A stretch of DNA of 64,000 nt from Pseudomonas sp. G2-4 (lineage in GTDB: Bacteria > Pseudomonadota > Gammaproteobacteria > Pseudomonadales > Pseudomonadaceae), in the NCBI RefSeq assembly GCF_030064125.1, contig NZ_CP125957.1, forward strand, positions 4,092,001 through 4,156,000. The letters are read 5' to 3'. Positions 19,300 through 28,203 of this stretch are shown one piece after another. The translations under genes were made by a program, and so were the position numbers. The notes below the pieces were generated by a model. It saw nothing but the letters and a program-made list of their open reading frames with translations, did not search any database and had not been told where the DNA came from. Position 1 is the first letter of the stretch; each line of letters starts with the position of its first letter.

Positions 19300-19430
19300 G
19301 TGGCGAGGGAGCTTGCTCCCGCTGGGTCGCGTAGCGACCCCAAACAGGCTGAATGCAATTTGCCTGACACACCGCGGCGCCAGGTTTTGGGGTCGCTGCG
19401 CAACCCAGCGGGAGCAAGCTCCCTCGTCAC
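19300..19430. repeat. BIME between hxcQ and hxcR
   Basis: An inverted pair of the same REP (GTGGCGAGGGAGCTTGCTCC from 19300; its reverse complement ending at 19430, with one base changed) lies within the operon. The inner sequence (TGACACACCG and flanks) also resembles that of the BIME at 639-768. Confidence 0.85.
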
Positions 19431-19435
19431 GGTGT

Positions 19436-21793
19436 TCATCGTCCAACCGGCTCCGTTGCGGGCACCGCCTTGATCACCGCCCTCGGCATTTGCAGCCCGG
19501 CGGGCGCGGTGCCGGGAATCGCCCGGGCCGAGGTCGGCAACTGCGGCGCCTGCACGTCCGGCATGGCCCAGCTACGCTCCGGTTGCAGCAGGCCTTGGGC
19601 GCGGCGCATGAAGTCGTAGCGGTTGAGGGTGATGCCGCGCCCCGCCGCCGTGTCGCGGATGATGTAGGGACGCAGGAACACCATCAGGTTGGTCTTGGTG
19701 ACCTGACGCCGTTCGTTGCGAAACAGCGCGCCGATGCCGGGAATGGTCGACAACCACGGCACAGCATCGTTGCTCTGGCTGTAGCCGTCCTGCAGCAATC
19801 CGCCGAGGACCATAATCTGCCCATCGTCCAGCAGGATGCTGGTATCGATGGCCCGTTTGTTGGTGACGATTCCCGTGGTGCTGGAGGCGCGGTTGTCGAC
19901 GCTGCTGACCTCCTGGTAGATGTCGAGCTTGACCGTACCGCCCTCGGAAATCTGCGGGCGGACGTTGAGCTTCAGACCCACCTCTTCACGGGTCACGGTC
20001 TGGAACGGGTTGTTGCTGGTGCCGCCCCCCCCGGTGACGTAACTGCCGCTGACAAACGGAATGGTCTGGCCGACAAAAATGCTCGCGGCTTCGTTGTCCA
20101 GGGTCAGCAGGTTCGGTGTCGACAACACGTTGGTGCCGCCCTTGCTCTTCAAGGCCCGGGCCAGCACCTTGAGGTCGAGGATCTTGCCAATGCCGGGGAT
20201 GTCCACCGTGCCGTTGACCAGGCCCAGGTTCAGGCCCTGGGGCAATACGTCGATGCTGGTCTTGCCGTTGAGGTTGAGCCCGGTGCCACCGAGGTTGACC
20301 CCGCCGATCACGCCGCTGCCGCCCAGGTTGCCGGTCTGCCATTGCACACCGAATTCACTGGCATCGTCTTCGCCGACTTCGACGATCAGGCTCTCGATCA
20401 CCACCTGGGCCCGGCGCTGGTCCAGCAGGTCAATGACCTCTCGCAGGTTGCGGTACAGCGGGTCCGGTGCGGAAATCAGCAAGGTGTTGGTGGTGGCATC
20501 GGCCTGGATGGTCACGCCACCGGCACTGAAGGCCGTGTTCTGCTCGTTCTGGGTCGTGGTGGAAGTTTGCCCGCTGCTGCCCGGGGCGTAACCATTGCTG
20601 CTGGTCGAGACTGCGCCGCTCGCAGGGCTGGTGCCGCTTTCGTTGCCCTGCCCGCTCTGGCCGTTGGTGCTGGCGCCCATGCTGCTGAGCACCGAGCGCG
20701 AATTGTCGTTGCCCTCGCCTTCGCTTTCCCCGGTGAGCAAGCCGCGCAAGGTCTGGGCCAGTTTGGCGGCCTGGGCATTGCGCAGGTACACCACGTGCAG
20801 ATTGCTCGGATTGTTCTGGGCATTGTCGAGCTTGTAGATCAGGTTTCGCGCCAGCTCGGTCCGCTCGGGGCTGCCGGCGCGGATGATGATGGAATTGGAG
20901 CGCGGGTCGCCGATCACGTTGATCTTCTGGGTCTGGTCGCCGCCCTGGGTTTCCAGCAGATCCGAGACCATCTGGGCGATGTCCACGGCGATACCGTTCT
21001 GGACCGGCACCACGTCGGTATCGATGGCGCTCGGAGTGTCGATGCCCTCGATGAGCTGCGCGACACGGGACAGGTTCTCGGCATAATCGGTGATGACAAT
21101 TGTGTTATTACCGGGATACGCATTGATCGGGTTGTTCGGCGAGACGATCGGGCGCAGCACCGGAATCAGGTTTACCGCATTTTCGTATTGCAGGCGAAAG
21201 GTACGGGTCAGCATGCCGTTTCCGGCCGGTTTGTCGGCGCTGTAGATCGGCCCGCCCAGCAGCTTGGCGTCGGCCTCGGGCACCACCTGGGCCACGCCGC
21301 CGACATCCACCACGCTAAACCCCTGCATGCGCAAGGCGGCAAGCAGCATGTCGTAAGCCTGGCGGGCCGGCACCTGGCCTTCGGAGACCAGGGTCAGGTT
21401 GCCTTTGACCCGCGGGTCGACCAGGAATTGTTGCCCGGTGGAGCGGGACAAGGCCCGCACTACCGCCTGGATATCGGCCTCGACGAAATTCAGCGTCACC
21501 GGTTGATCACCCAAGGGGTTGGCCGCCGGAGGGCTGCTGCGCGGCTCGCGGGCGCGGGCCGTGAGATCGACTTGGTGCCGCACCGGTGGCTTCTGTTCAC
21601 GCGAAGCCTGAGCCCGTTGGCGATCCAATAGCACGTCGCCGCTGCGCTGGGTGCTGCCCAGCGGCATACCCAGCTCGCTGTCCACCAGTAAGGGAGGCTG
21701 CGATGCCGGCGGCGTGCTGGTGCACGCACCCAATGCCAGCAACAGCAACGGCGCGGCCTTGCGCCAATGACACGGGTATCGGGACCCCTTCAT
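19436..21793 (-). CDS. hxcQ: Type II secretion outer-membrane secretin HxcQ (GspD family, lipoprotein)
   Basis: The 785-residue protein forms the outer-membrane channel of the Hxc system. The N-terminus has a lipobox (LLLLALGAC, Cys about 27), consistent with HxcQ of P. aeruginosa being a self-piloting liposecretin; no separate pilotin gene is seen here. N-domains (about 95-420) include VTLNFVEADIQAVVRALSRS (N0) and repeated N1-N3 units with IIITDYAEN-like and IIIRAGSPE segments. A Ser/Gly-rich linker lies near 335-385, inside N3. The secretin core follows, with GGTNVLSTPNLLTLDNEAA and VGQTIPFV. The gene overlaps hxcZ by 4 nt (ATGA). No clear C-terminal S-domain is visible, as expected for a liposecretin. 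Confidence 0.92.
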   Translation of the reverse strand: MKGSRYPCHWRKAAPLLLLALGACTSTPPASQPPLLVDSELGMPLGSTQRSGDVLLDRQRAQASREQKPPVRHQVDLTARAREPRSSPPAANPLGDQPVTLNFVEADIQAVVRALSRSTGQQFLVDPRVKGNLTLVSEGQVPARQAYDMLLAALRMQGFSVVDVGGVAQVVPEADAKLLGGPIYSADKPAGNGMLTRTFRLQYENAVNLIPVLRPIVSPNNPINAYPGNNTIVITDYAENLSRVAQLIEGIDTPSAIDTDVVPVQNGIAVDIAQMVSDLLETQGGDQTQKINVIGDPRSNSIIIRAGSPERTELARNLIYKLDNAQNNPSNLHVVYLRNAQAAKLAQTLRGLLTGESEGEGNDNSRSVLSSMGASTNGQSGQGNESGTSPASGAVSTSSNGYAPGSSGQTSTTTQNEQNTAFSAGGVTIQADATTNTLLISAPDPLYRNLREVIDLLDQRRAQVVIESLIVEVGEDDASEFGVQWQTGNLGGSGVIGGVNLGGTGLNLNGKTSIDVLPQGLNLGLVNGTVDIPGIGKILDLKVLARALKSKGGTNVLSTPNLLTLDNEAASIFVGQTIPFVSGSYVTGGGGTSNNPFQTVTREEVGLKLNVRPQISEGGTVKLDIYQEVSSVDNRASSTTGIVTNKRAIDTSILLDDGQIMVLGGLLQDGYSQSNDAVPWLSTIPGIGALFRNERRQVTKTNLMVFLRPYIIRDTAAGRGITLNRYDFMRRAQGLLQPERSWAMPDVQAPQLPTSARAIPGTAPAGLQMPRAVIKAVPATEPVGR

Positions 21794-22347
21794 GAAGCTT
21801 CCTTAGCGCTTGGCGCCTGGTTCATGCGAACGGTTCCGGACAGAGTGCCGGGAGTAAGATCGGAATCGGCCGGGGCCGTGCGCTGCAAACGGGCCTCGAT
21901 CACTTCCAGGGAAAATTGCGCTGGATTGCCCAGCAGCCAGTCGATCACTCCATCGGCTGGCGCGTCGGTGAAAGTGAGCTGCCAGGCGCCCGGCGCGTCG
22001 GCACCTGGCGCTTGTAACTCGTAATGATCGCCCAGGCCGCTGCCATCCAGGGTCTGACGCAGGGCGACTTCAAGGGATTGGCCCCGGACAGGTCCGCCAA
22101 CGTCCCGCAACAGCACTTCGAGGGCCTCGGTCTGCGAGCGCAGCTTCGGGGTCTCGGCCTGCCAGTAAGCGATGGATTTCAGCGGCGGCTCGATCAGCGC
22201 CAGCCAGGCCAACCCGCTGCTCAGCGCTAGCGCCGCCAGGACCACGGCACGTCGCTCCCGCGTAGCCAGGCCCTGCCAGGTTGTGCGCCAACCCGTGCGA
22301 AGGCGCTGCCAACGTGTCCACAACAGGCCCGCAGATGACCTACTCAT
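21790..22347 (-). CDS. hxcZ: Type II secretion protein HxcZ (GspM-like)
   Basis: The 185-residue protein has a short cytoplasmic N-terminus, one membrane segment (about 31-50, AVVLAALALSSGLAWLALI) and a periplasmic domain of ferredoxin-like size. That is the layout of GspM, which anchors the platform together with GspL. The start at ATG 22347 overlaps the end of hxcY by 8 nt; the longer frame to 22443 lies within hxcY. Sequence similarity to GspM is weak, and the assignment rests on topology and on its place between the GspL and GspD genes, as in the P. aeruginosa hxc cluster. Confidence 0.8.
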   Translation of the reverse strand: MSRSSAGLLWTRWQRLRTGWRTTWQGLATRERRAVVLAALALSSGLAWLALIEPPLKSIAYWQAETPKLRSQTEALEVLLRDVGGPVRGQSLEVALRQTLDGSGLGDHYELQAPGADAPGAWQLTFTDAPADGVIDWLLGNPAQFSLEVIEARLQRTAPADSDLTPGTLSGTVRMNQAPSAKEAS

Positions 22348-23521
22348 CGTCTGCTTCCAGAGTGTCGTCGGGGCTACCCTGCGTGCCCTGCCCTGCAGGG
22401 GCCACGCGCAGGGTCCAGCCCTGGTCAATGGCCGCGACCTCAATGCCGGCCTGAGCCAGGGGCACCTTCCAATCTTCTCCCGCAGTGGTTTTCTGCGCCT
22501 CGGCCACGACCTTCAAGCGCAACTCACCGGCCTCGAATACCAGCTCTTGAACATTGCCGGTCATGAACGGCATGGCACTGCCTGCCTGCTTGACCAGGCT
22601 GGCAAAGCGTTGCGCCGGGTCCAACACCAAGCCACTTTGCCGAGCGGTGACTTGCTGACGCGCCTGCTGCAAAGGGTTGAGAATCAGCGGCAGTTCAGGA
22701 AACACCTGCTTGACGCGCTGACTCATCTGCGCCTTGAGTCGTTGGCCCTGGGCGGCTTCGCGGGCGGCATAGAGATTCAGCCCGACCACCCACACCGCCA
22801 ACGCCAGTGCGCAGATTCCCGCCGCCCGTCCCCAGCCGCCGCGCCCGACCATACCCTGTGTCAGCCCGGCATGCAGACCCCAGCCCGGGGCGGTACCGGT
22901 CCAACGCTGGGTAGCGGGCAAGCTATCGATCGACGCTTGCGGGGGCGACTCGCCTACCCAATGCAGGCCGGAGCCCACCTCCAGCAACCACTCACCCAGC
23001 GCTTCTTCCATCAGCGGCTGGACCGTGGCGTGCTGCAAATCGTGGCGTACCAGCAGGTGCCCGTCTTCAATGCAAGCCACTGGCCCTGGCAGCACTGGCA
23101 AAGCGTAGGCGGCCGGATAAAGGCCGCGCAGTTTCAGGCCAGCCTGAAGCAGGATCTGGCCCAGCGTGCCCAGCGACTCGCGATCCAGCCAGGCGACGTG
23201 CACCTGCCCGTCTGCACTACGTGGGCCGTGGGCCACTTGCATCTGTTCGCCGGCACCGAGCATCAGCGCCTGGGCCGCGCACGCCACTGCGGCGGAGGTT
23301 TTCGTCGCGGACAACGGCGGTAACTCCAGGCTCGTCAGCAAGCTGTCGCGCGGATGCAGGAAACACTCAACCATCAGGTGCTTCGTGCCCTGGCCAAGGG
23401 CCCTGAGACTGCTGCGTCCGGCGTCACGAACCTGACCCTGGCGATCCAGCCAGGCAAACGCCACCGGACTGTCGATGCCCAGGCCGTCCAGCGGCGCAAG
23501 GGCGATGCGCAAACGGCTCAT
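22340..23521 (-). CDS. hxcY: Type II secretion protein HxcY (GspL-like)
   Basis: The 393-residue protein consists of a cytoplasmic actin-like domain (about 1-240), a single membrane segment (about 252-272, ICALALAVWVVGLNLY) and a periplasmic domain. GspL recruits the GspE ATPase (HxcR) to the inner membrane. It overlaps hxcX by 4 nt upstream and hxcZ by 8 nt downstream, so expression is probably coupled. Length and topology match the family. Confidence 0.85.
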   Translation of the reverse strand: MSRLRIALAPLDGLGIDSPVAFAWLDRQGQVRDAGRSSLRALGQGTKHLMVECFLHPRDSLLTSLELPPLSATKTSAAVACAAQALMLGAGEQMQVAHGPRSADGQVHVAWLDRESLGTLGQILLQAGLKLRGLYPAAYALPVLPGPVACIEDGHLLVRHDLQHATVQPLMEEALGEWLLEVGSGLHWVGESPPQASIDSLPATQRWTGTAPGWGLHAGLTQGMVGRGGWGRAAGICALALAVWVVGLNLYAAREAAQGQRLKAQMSQRVKQVFPELPLILNPLQQARQQVTARQSGLVLDPAQRFASLVKQAGSAMPFMTGNVQELVFEAGELRLKVVAEAQKTTAGEDWKVPLAQAGIEVAAIDQGWTLRVAPAGQGTQGSPDDTLEADDE

Positions 23522-24501
23522 ACCCCCACCCGCGACCAGATTACCTGGGGCAAGCGGTCCTGACTGCGTTGCAGCAAGGCATCCAGCTCGACGCGCCGTT
23601 GACCGCTACGCGCCTGGCCCCGCAGGCGGAACCAGTCGCTGGTGATGCCGACTTTGACAGCGCTTGCTTCCAACTCCGGCATGCGCAGGCGATTGACGAA
23701 ATCCCCACGGTTGATGAACCAGCGGCCGCCGTCGCGTTCATTGATCAGCGCCTGGGCCCGCTGCAACGACAACCCCGGCACGTAGGCGGCCAGCACCGGA
23801 GCGCTGGCGGTGTTGCCGTTGAGCCAGGTATTGGCCGGCAGGATCGTAACGTAAGGGGTCAGCGTCTCCAGCAATGCAGGGGTAACGCCCTCGACGTTGC
23901 TCAGCTCCTGCAAGGTGCGGAGCATCGGCCGTGTCGGCGCCAAGGTGCCGGGCGCGTCCCGGGAGGTACTGCGGCCACTGTCGAACGTAGTGCTCGCGGG
24001 CGTCTTGTCGGCGCGCTCCGGATTCAACAGGCGCGGATAACCGGCAATCACCCGCTCGACGATCCGCGCCCGAAGCGTGGCGGCGACGCCAAGCTGTTCG
24101 CACAGCCGCTCGAAGGCCCGCAGCTGTTCCTGATCCACCTGCTCACTGGCCACGAGGTTACGCAGGTTGAACTTGCTCTGCTCATCCTCCAGTTGCCCTT
24201 CGAATGGCGTGTCGACCAGGCCGGAGCCTGGCATAACGATAGGTTTCGCCCAGGCCTGGCCGAAGCGCGTCAAGGGGTCGCGCTGGCTGGCGTCCAAAAG
24301 CAACTGGCGGCTCACTTGCAGGCCACCCTGCAACCTTGCCATGCCCTGGATGCGCAGTTGCTCGGCTTCCAGGCTGCGGGTGAACAGGGCCTGGCGGGTG
24401 AGCATGCCGCCAGCGATCACCGCCACCACGGCGGCGATCAGCAAGGCACTGATGACGGCCATGCCGCGCTGCTTCGCCGCTGTGGGCGAATTCGTTCGCA
24501 T
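23518..24501 (-). CDS. hxcX: Type II secretion minor pseudopilin HxcX (GspK-like)
   Basis: The 327-residue protein starts with a basic leader and KQRGMAVISALLIAAVVAVI, a prepilin-type cleavage site (G|M) and hydrophobic helix. Like other GspK proteins it lacks the Glu at +5 and is much larger than the other pseudopilins. The large periplasmic domain contains helix-hairpin-helix-like stretches such as VTPALLETLTPYVTILP. GspK caps the pseudopilus tip with GspI and GspJ. ATG 24501 is preferred over GTG 24504. It overlaps hxcY by 4 nt and follows hxcT by 8 nt. Confidence 0.87.
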   Translation of the reverse strand: MRTNSPTAAKQRGMAVISALLIAAVVAVIAGGMLTRQALFTRSLEAEQLRIQGMARLQGGLQVSRQLLLDASQRDPLTRFGQAWAKPIVMPGSGLVDTPFEGQLEDEQSKFNLRNLVASEQVDQEQLRAFERLCEQLGVAATLRARIVERVIAGYPRLLNPERADKTPASTTFDSGRSTSRDAPGTLAPTRPMLRTLQELSNVEGVTPALLETLTPYVTILPANTWLNGNTASAPVLAAYVPGLSLQRAQALINERDGGRWFINRGDFVNRLRMPELEASAVKVGITSDWFRLRGQARSGQRRVELDALLQRSQDRLPQVIWSRVGV

Positions 24502-24509
24502 CACGGGCC

Positions 24510-24953
24510 TTATAGCTGCCAGGAGCCGATATCGGCATTCACACCGTCGCCGTCAGGCTGGCCGTCGGCCCCCAGGGAAAAGATATCGACTTCACCGTTC
24601 GCGCCTGGGTTGAGGTAGTTATAGGGGCGGCCCCATGGATCGTTGGGCAAGCGCTCCAGGTAGGAACGCCAGGTGCTGTTCTTGGCATCGGCCGGCCGCT
24701 CCACCAACACCTTGAGGCCCTGGTTCATGCTGGGGTAGCTGCCGTGGTCCAGGCGATACAGCTTCAACGCCTGCATCAGCCCGCCAATGTCCTGTTTCGC
24801 CGCCGTGGCGCGGGCCTGGTCGGGTCGGTCGAGGACCTTGGGCACCACCATCGCCGCAAGGATGCCAAGGATGACCACCACGACCATGATTTCGATCAGG
24901 GTGAAACCCCGCTGCCCGCGTGGACCTGGGGTGTTGTGACGGGCGATCTGCAT
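24510..24953 (-). CDS. hxcT: Type II secretion major pseudopilin HxcT (GspG family)
   Basis: The 147-residue prepilin has the leader QRG followed by FTLIEIMVVVVILGILAAMV, the classical GspG signature with Glu at +5. The C-terminal part has NDPWGRPYNY, PGANGEVDIFSLGADGQPDG and a final DIGSW, the calcium-binding and C-terminal motifs of major pseudopilins. The start is taken at ATG 24953 (AAGGA upstream); the frame extends to a TTG at 24998. It is the first gene of the minus-strand hxcTXYZQRS unit and diverges from hxcV. Confidence 0.93.
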   Translation of the reverse strand: MQIARHNTPGPRGQRGFTLIEIMVVVVILGILAAMVVPKVLDRPDQARATAAKQDIGGLMQALKLYRLDHGSYPSMNQGLKVLVERPADAKNSTWRSYLERLPNDPWGRPYNYLNPGANGEVDIFSLGADGQPDGDGVNADIGSWQL

Positions 24954-25101
24954 CTCGACGGTCCTTCGCTGGATTCGATTCGAGGCGCAGTGTTGCAAGA
25001 AAATATGTCAGTGGTATTGAAATTGCTCAGGAGCTTGCGTCGTCAAACTGTCAAGGAAAACGGCCAGGCTTGAAGGCTGCCTTCACTCGTCGAGTCGACC
25101 G

Positions 25102-25476
25102 ATGCAACGCCCTGCCCTGCAAGCCGGTTTCACCCTGATCGAAGTGCTGGTGGCCTTGGCGATCATTGCAGTCGCCATGTCGGCCGCGGTTCGCGTGGCC
25201 GCAGTGATGACCCAGAGCAATGGCTTACTGCGGGACAAATCCATCGCCCTGCTGGCGGCCCGCAGCCAACTGGCCCAACTGCGCCTGGAAGGGCATTCAG
25301 CGCCGGGGATGAAAGTCTTCGAATGTGATCAGGGGCGATTGCCGTTGCGCTGCGAACAGAACCTGCGCCCTGCGAAAAACGGGCGGATGCTGCGGGTCGA
25401 GCTGAGCGTGTCCGACCGCAGCCGCGAGGCGCCGCCCTTGGCTCGGCTGGAAACGTTCCTCAGTCGGGAGAAGTAA
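25102..25476 (+). CDS. hxcV: Type II secretion minor pseudopilin HxcV (GspI-like)
   Basis: The 124-residue prepilin has a short leader ending QAG and FTLIEVLVALAIIAVAMSAA as hydrophobic helix with Glu at +5, plus a GspI-type C-terminus with two cysteines (FECDQG, LRCEQN). It is transcribed away from hxcT across a 148-bp divergent region and is followed by a BIME that separates it from the convergent hxcP. GspI nucleates the pseudopilus tip complex. Confidence 0.88.
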   Translation: MQRPALQAGFTLIEVLVALAIIAVAMSAAVRVAAVMTQSNGLLRDKSIALLAARSQLAQLRLEGHSAPGMKVFECDQGRLPLRCEQNLRPAKNGRMLRVELSVSDRSREAPPLARLETFLSREK

Positions 25477-25496
25477 CCAGATGAACGCGATCCCCC

Positions 25497-25588
25497 GTGG
25501 CGAGGGAGCTTGCTCCCGCTCGGTTGCGCAGTAACCGCAAAATACTGGGGCCGCTACGCGACCCAGCGGGAGCAAGCTCCTTCGCCAC
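25497..25588. repeat. Compact BIME between hxcV and hxcP
   Basis: Two inverted REP units (GTGGCGAGGGAGCTTGCTCC at 25497 and GGAGCAAGCTCCTTCGCCAC ending at 25588) lie 20 bp after the hxcV stop and 24 bp beyond the convergent hxcP stop. They probably serve as a bidirectional 3' end. Confidence 0.85.
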
Positions 25589-25612
25589 AAGAGCACTCAC
25601 CTGTAAGAGCTC

Positions 25613-26044
25613 TCAAGGCCGAGTCAACGAGGGCAAGCTCACCGAATCCGGCAACCGCGCAAGCGCCAGCCGGGCTTGTTCGCCACCGCGCTCGATCACT
25701 ACGGCTTGCGCCTCGATCGACACCAGCCTCACCCCTGGGGCGACCCGCTCGCCGGCCAGGAAGCTGCGTGGCGGTCCGTCGTTGAGGCTCAGGATCGCCA
25801 CGGCCCCGCGAGCACCGGCCATCACCCCACTGACCTTGATTTCCACCGTCGCCGGCTGGCTGGAGAACCATTGCAACGCCGGGCTATCGGAGCGCTCGGC
25901 CATGCGTTGCGGGGCCATGTCCGGGGTGCGTGACTCGGCGGAAGTCAGCAGCAGTGACGACCAGGTCGCCACCCCGGCCAGCGCCGCCAACAACCCCAGC
26001 GCCTGTACGATTTGCGCCGCGGACACTCGCTCGATGAACGTCAT
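25613..26044 (-). CDS. hxcP: Type II secretion protein HxcP (GspC-like)
   Basis: The 143-residue protein has one N-terminal membrane segment (about 13-32, ALGLLAALAGVATWSSLLL) and a periplasmic homology region (about 65-125) with KVSGVMAG, AILSLNDGPP and FLAGERVAPGVRLVSI, typical of GspC. It lacks the PDZ or coiled-coil domain found in longer GspC proteins. GspC links the inner-membrane platform to the secretin HxcQ. AAAAGGAG precedes ATG 26044. It diverges from hxcU. Confidence 0.85.
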   Translation of the reverse strand: MTFIERVSAAQIVQALGLLAALAGVATWSSLLLTSAESRTPDMAPQRMAERSDSPALQWFSSQPATVEIKVSGVMAGARGAVAILSLNDGPPRSFLAGERVAPGVRLVSIEAQAVVIERGGEQARLALARLPDSVSLPSLTRP

Positions 26045-26161
26045 GGCTTGATCTCCTTTTCGATCCAGTGCCCAGCGTACGCGGCAATTCTCTCCGTTTT
26101 ATTTCACATCCCTATCATCTTCACCATGCAGGATAGGTACCGATGCAAAGGAGCGCTCCCC

Positions 26162-26611
26162 ATGTGCGGCAAGCAACGCGGCTTCACCCTGATCGAATTG
26201 ATGGTGGTGCTGGTGATCGTCGGCATCGCCAGCGCCGCTGTGAGCCTGAGCATCAAGCCGGACCCGGCGAAGCTGCTGCGCCAGGATGCCCAACAGCTGG
26301 CACAACTGCTGCAACTGGCCCAGACGGAAGCGCGCACCGACGGGCGGCCAATCACCTGGCGCGGGGACGCCAAGGGGTTCGGCTTCAGCCGTCGTCTGGA
26401 CCAAGGGCCGGGGCTGGACCGTTTCAAGGAAGACCCACAGTTGCGCCCGCGGCGGTGGCAGAGCCCGTCCATGGAGATTCGTGTGGAGCCCAAGCAGCGC
26501 GTCGTGCTCGATGCCGAATGGATCGGCGCCCCTGTACTCATTCGCCTGTCGGACGGCCAGAACAGCTTCAGCGTGCAACGCAGCCCCACCGGCCGGGTGC
26601 AGGTGCAATGA
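26162..26611 (+). CDS. hxcU: Type II secretion minor pseudopilin HxcU (GspH-like)
   Basis: The 149-residue prepilin begins MCGKQRG then FTLIELMVVLVIVGIASAAV, with Glu at +5. The remainder (DAQQLAQLLQLAQTEARTDG, ITWRGDAKGFGF) matches GspH. AAAGGAG lies upstream of ATG 26162; the longer open frame starting at 26012 overlaps hxcP and is rejected. Its stop overlaps the hxcW start by ATGA. Confidence 0.9.
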   Translation: MCGKQRGFTLIELMVVLVIVGIASAAVSLSIKPDPAKLLRQDAQQLAQLLQLAQTEARTDGRPITWRGDAKGFGFSRRLDQGPGLDRFKEDPQLRPRRWQSPSMEIRVEPKQRVVLDAEWIGAPVLIRLSDGQNSFSVQRSPTGRVQVQ

Positions 26612-27219
26612 GCGGTCGGGAGACGGGCTTCACCTTGCTTGAAGTCATGGTGGCAATCCTGCTGATGGCGGTGGTTAGTCTGATCGCCTGGCGTGGGCTG
26701 GACAGCGTCACGCGGGCCGACAGCCATTTGCAGGCCAGCACCGAGCAGACCGAAGCATTGCTGCGGGTGTTGAACCAACTGGAGCGCGACGTCGCCCTGC
26801 GCGCCAGCATCGAGTTGAGCGAACCGGTAAAGCCCGGCGCCGACGACGCCCCCTCGACGGCCCCGCCCGCCGTCACCGTGCGCAGCACCGACGGCCAGGG
26901 TTTTCGCCTGGACGTGATCCGCGAGGCCGCCGATCTGGAGGGCGGGCTGCAACGGGTGCGCTGGTGGCTCAAGGGCGACACGCTTTACCGCGCCCAGGGC
27001 CAGTCCCGCAGCCGCTACCCTTTGCCGGCGCCGGGCGCGGGGGTTGCAGTGCTCAGTGAAGTCAGCGATGCGGGGCTGCGGTTCTGGAACAAGGAAAAAG
27101 GCTGGCGCAAACTCAGCGGCAACCTGCAGGAAAACCCGGCGGGAATCGAGATCAGCCTGACCCGGCAGACGTCCCAGGGGGCTGAACGCTATCGCCAGGT
27201 GCTGGGCCCCTTGGACTAA
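26608..27219 (+). CDS. hxcW: Type II secretion minor pseudopilin HxcW (GspJ-like)
   Basis: The 203-residue prepilin starts MSGRETG then FTLLEVMVAILLMAVVSLIA (Glu at +5), with QLERDVALR and VRWWLKGDTLYR as GspJ-type segments. The start overlaps the hxcU stop (ATGA). The gene ends only 5 bp from the convergent vreR stop. GspJ joins GspI and GspK at the pseudopilus tip. Confidence 0.9.
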   Translation: MSGRETGFTLLEVMVAILLMAVVSLIAWRGLDSVTRADSHLQASTEQTEALLRVLNQLERDVALRASIELSEPVKPGADDAPSTAPPAVTVRSTDGQGFRLDVIREAADLEGGLQRVRWWLKGDTLYRAQGQSRSRYPLPAPGAGVAVLSEVSDAGLRFWNKEKGWRKLSGNLQENPAGIEISLTRQTSQGAERYRQVLGPLD

Positions 27220-27224
27220 ACCAC

Positions 27225-28178
27225 TTAGCTCAGCACCACCACTCCACCCGGCAACTCGGTGCACTTGGCACCGTAGGCATCGCGAATCAGCAGCGCCACG
27301 CCAGCTAGCTGATCGAGGCGAAAACGGGCCTGGACCTTGCGCAGGCCCAGTTCGCGATTGAGCAGCAACAATATTCCGGGCCGGTAGCGGTTGATCTCAT
27401 CGATGACGCTAGCCAGGGTCGCATCGTTGAACACCAGTACCTGTTCACGCCAGGCAATGGCAGCCGACACATCGGCGGTTTCCGGGCTGCCGATATGACG
27501 GGTGTCGTAAGTCAATTGCATGCCTGGCTCAAGGCGAAAGTGTTGGCCTTGCACCTGGACCTGTACCACGCCCTCCAGGCAGGTCGTGCAGACGCTCTGG
27601 GCGACATAGCGAATATTGAACCGGGCATGGGCGGCGCTGATCCAGCCGGCGCCGGCCTGGACGCTGATCGGCGCGGTGCTGCTGCCCGACACTTCAACCT
27701 CGCCGGCGAGCAACTCCAGCCCTTGCCTCCCCTCGGCCAATGGGCGGCGACTGAGACGAGTCTGAGTATTGAGCTCAAGGCTCACGCCGGCGCCCAGTTC
27801 GACCCGGCGCTGCTCGCCCACTTCGGTGACGTAATCCGCACCAAGCCCGGAAAAGCCACCCGGCACCGTGGCGCGGATCAACAGGAATCCCGCCGACGCG
27901 GCGATCGCGCCGCCCAGCAAGGCCCGCCGACCAAAATGCCGAGGGGCATGCACCGCCTCTGCGGCCGGTTGCAAGCCATGCCACAGCGCCTTGGCCTGCT
28001 CGAATGCCCGCGCATGCTCGGGGCTTTGCCCACACCATTGGCGCAGGGCGCGGGCGTCGGCGACGGTAGCGCGTCCCGAGGTCAGCAGGATCAGCCAGTC
28101 CCGGGCCTCGCTGGCCAATCGGGTCTCGGGCGTGTCGTCAGGGGAAGCGATGCTGAAGATATTCAAGCGCACACACAC
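27225..28178 (-). CDS. vreR: Anti-sigma factor VreR (FecR family)
   Basis: The 317-residue inner-membrane regulator has an N-terminal cytoplasmic DUF4880-type domain (about 20-70, LTSGRATVADARALRQWC and a SPEHARAFEQA motif) that binds the sigma factor. One membrane segment lies near 85-103, followed by a periplasmic FecR domain (about 110-215) and a C-terminal STN-like part that contacts the receptor. The only usable start is GTG 28178. It follows vreI by 25 bp. In P. aeruginosa VreR holds VreI inactive until signalling under phosphate starvation. FecR proteins of this kind are often cleaved on activation; cleavage cannot be seen from sequence. Confidence 0.85.
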   Translation of the reverse strand: MCVRLNIFSIASPDDTPETRLASEARDWLILLTSGRATVADARALRQWCGQSPEHARAFEQAKALWHGLQPAAEAVHAPRHFGRRALLGGAIAASAGFLLIRATVPGGFSGLGADYVTEVGEQRRVELGAGVSLELNTQTRLSRRPLAEGRQGLELLAGEVEVSGSSTAPISVQAGAGWISAAHARFNIRYVAQSVCTTCLEGVVQVQVQGQHFRLEPGMQLTYDTRHIGSPETADVSAAIAWREQVLVFNDATLASVIDEINRYRPGILLLLNRELGLRKVQARFRLDQLAGVALLIRDAYGAKCTELPGGVVVLS

Positions 28179-28203
28179 TCACCAAAGGGTCGGGTCTCTA
28201 CTC

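Noticed and set aside
17848..19446. Extended 532-codon form of hxcR
   Set aside because: The extra N-terminus is translated REP sequence; ATG 19266 has a good ribosome binding site and gives the normal GspE start.
17983..21631. Long plus-strand frames antisense to hxcR and hxcQ
   Set aside because: They cross a BIME and oppose strongly conserved T2SS genes. The translations have no recognisable domain.
639..25588. Recurring palindromic repeats as a possible CRISPR array
   Set aside because: Copies are scattered singly or as inverted pairs between genes with no regular spacers, which is the pattern of REP/BIME elements.
26104..27264. 386-codon minus-strand frame opposite hxcU and hxcW
   Set aside because: The plus strand encodes two textbook pseudopilins with overlapping start/stop codons; the minus frame has no known motif.
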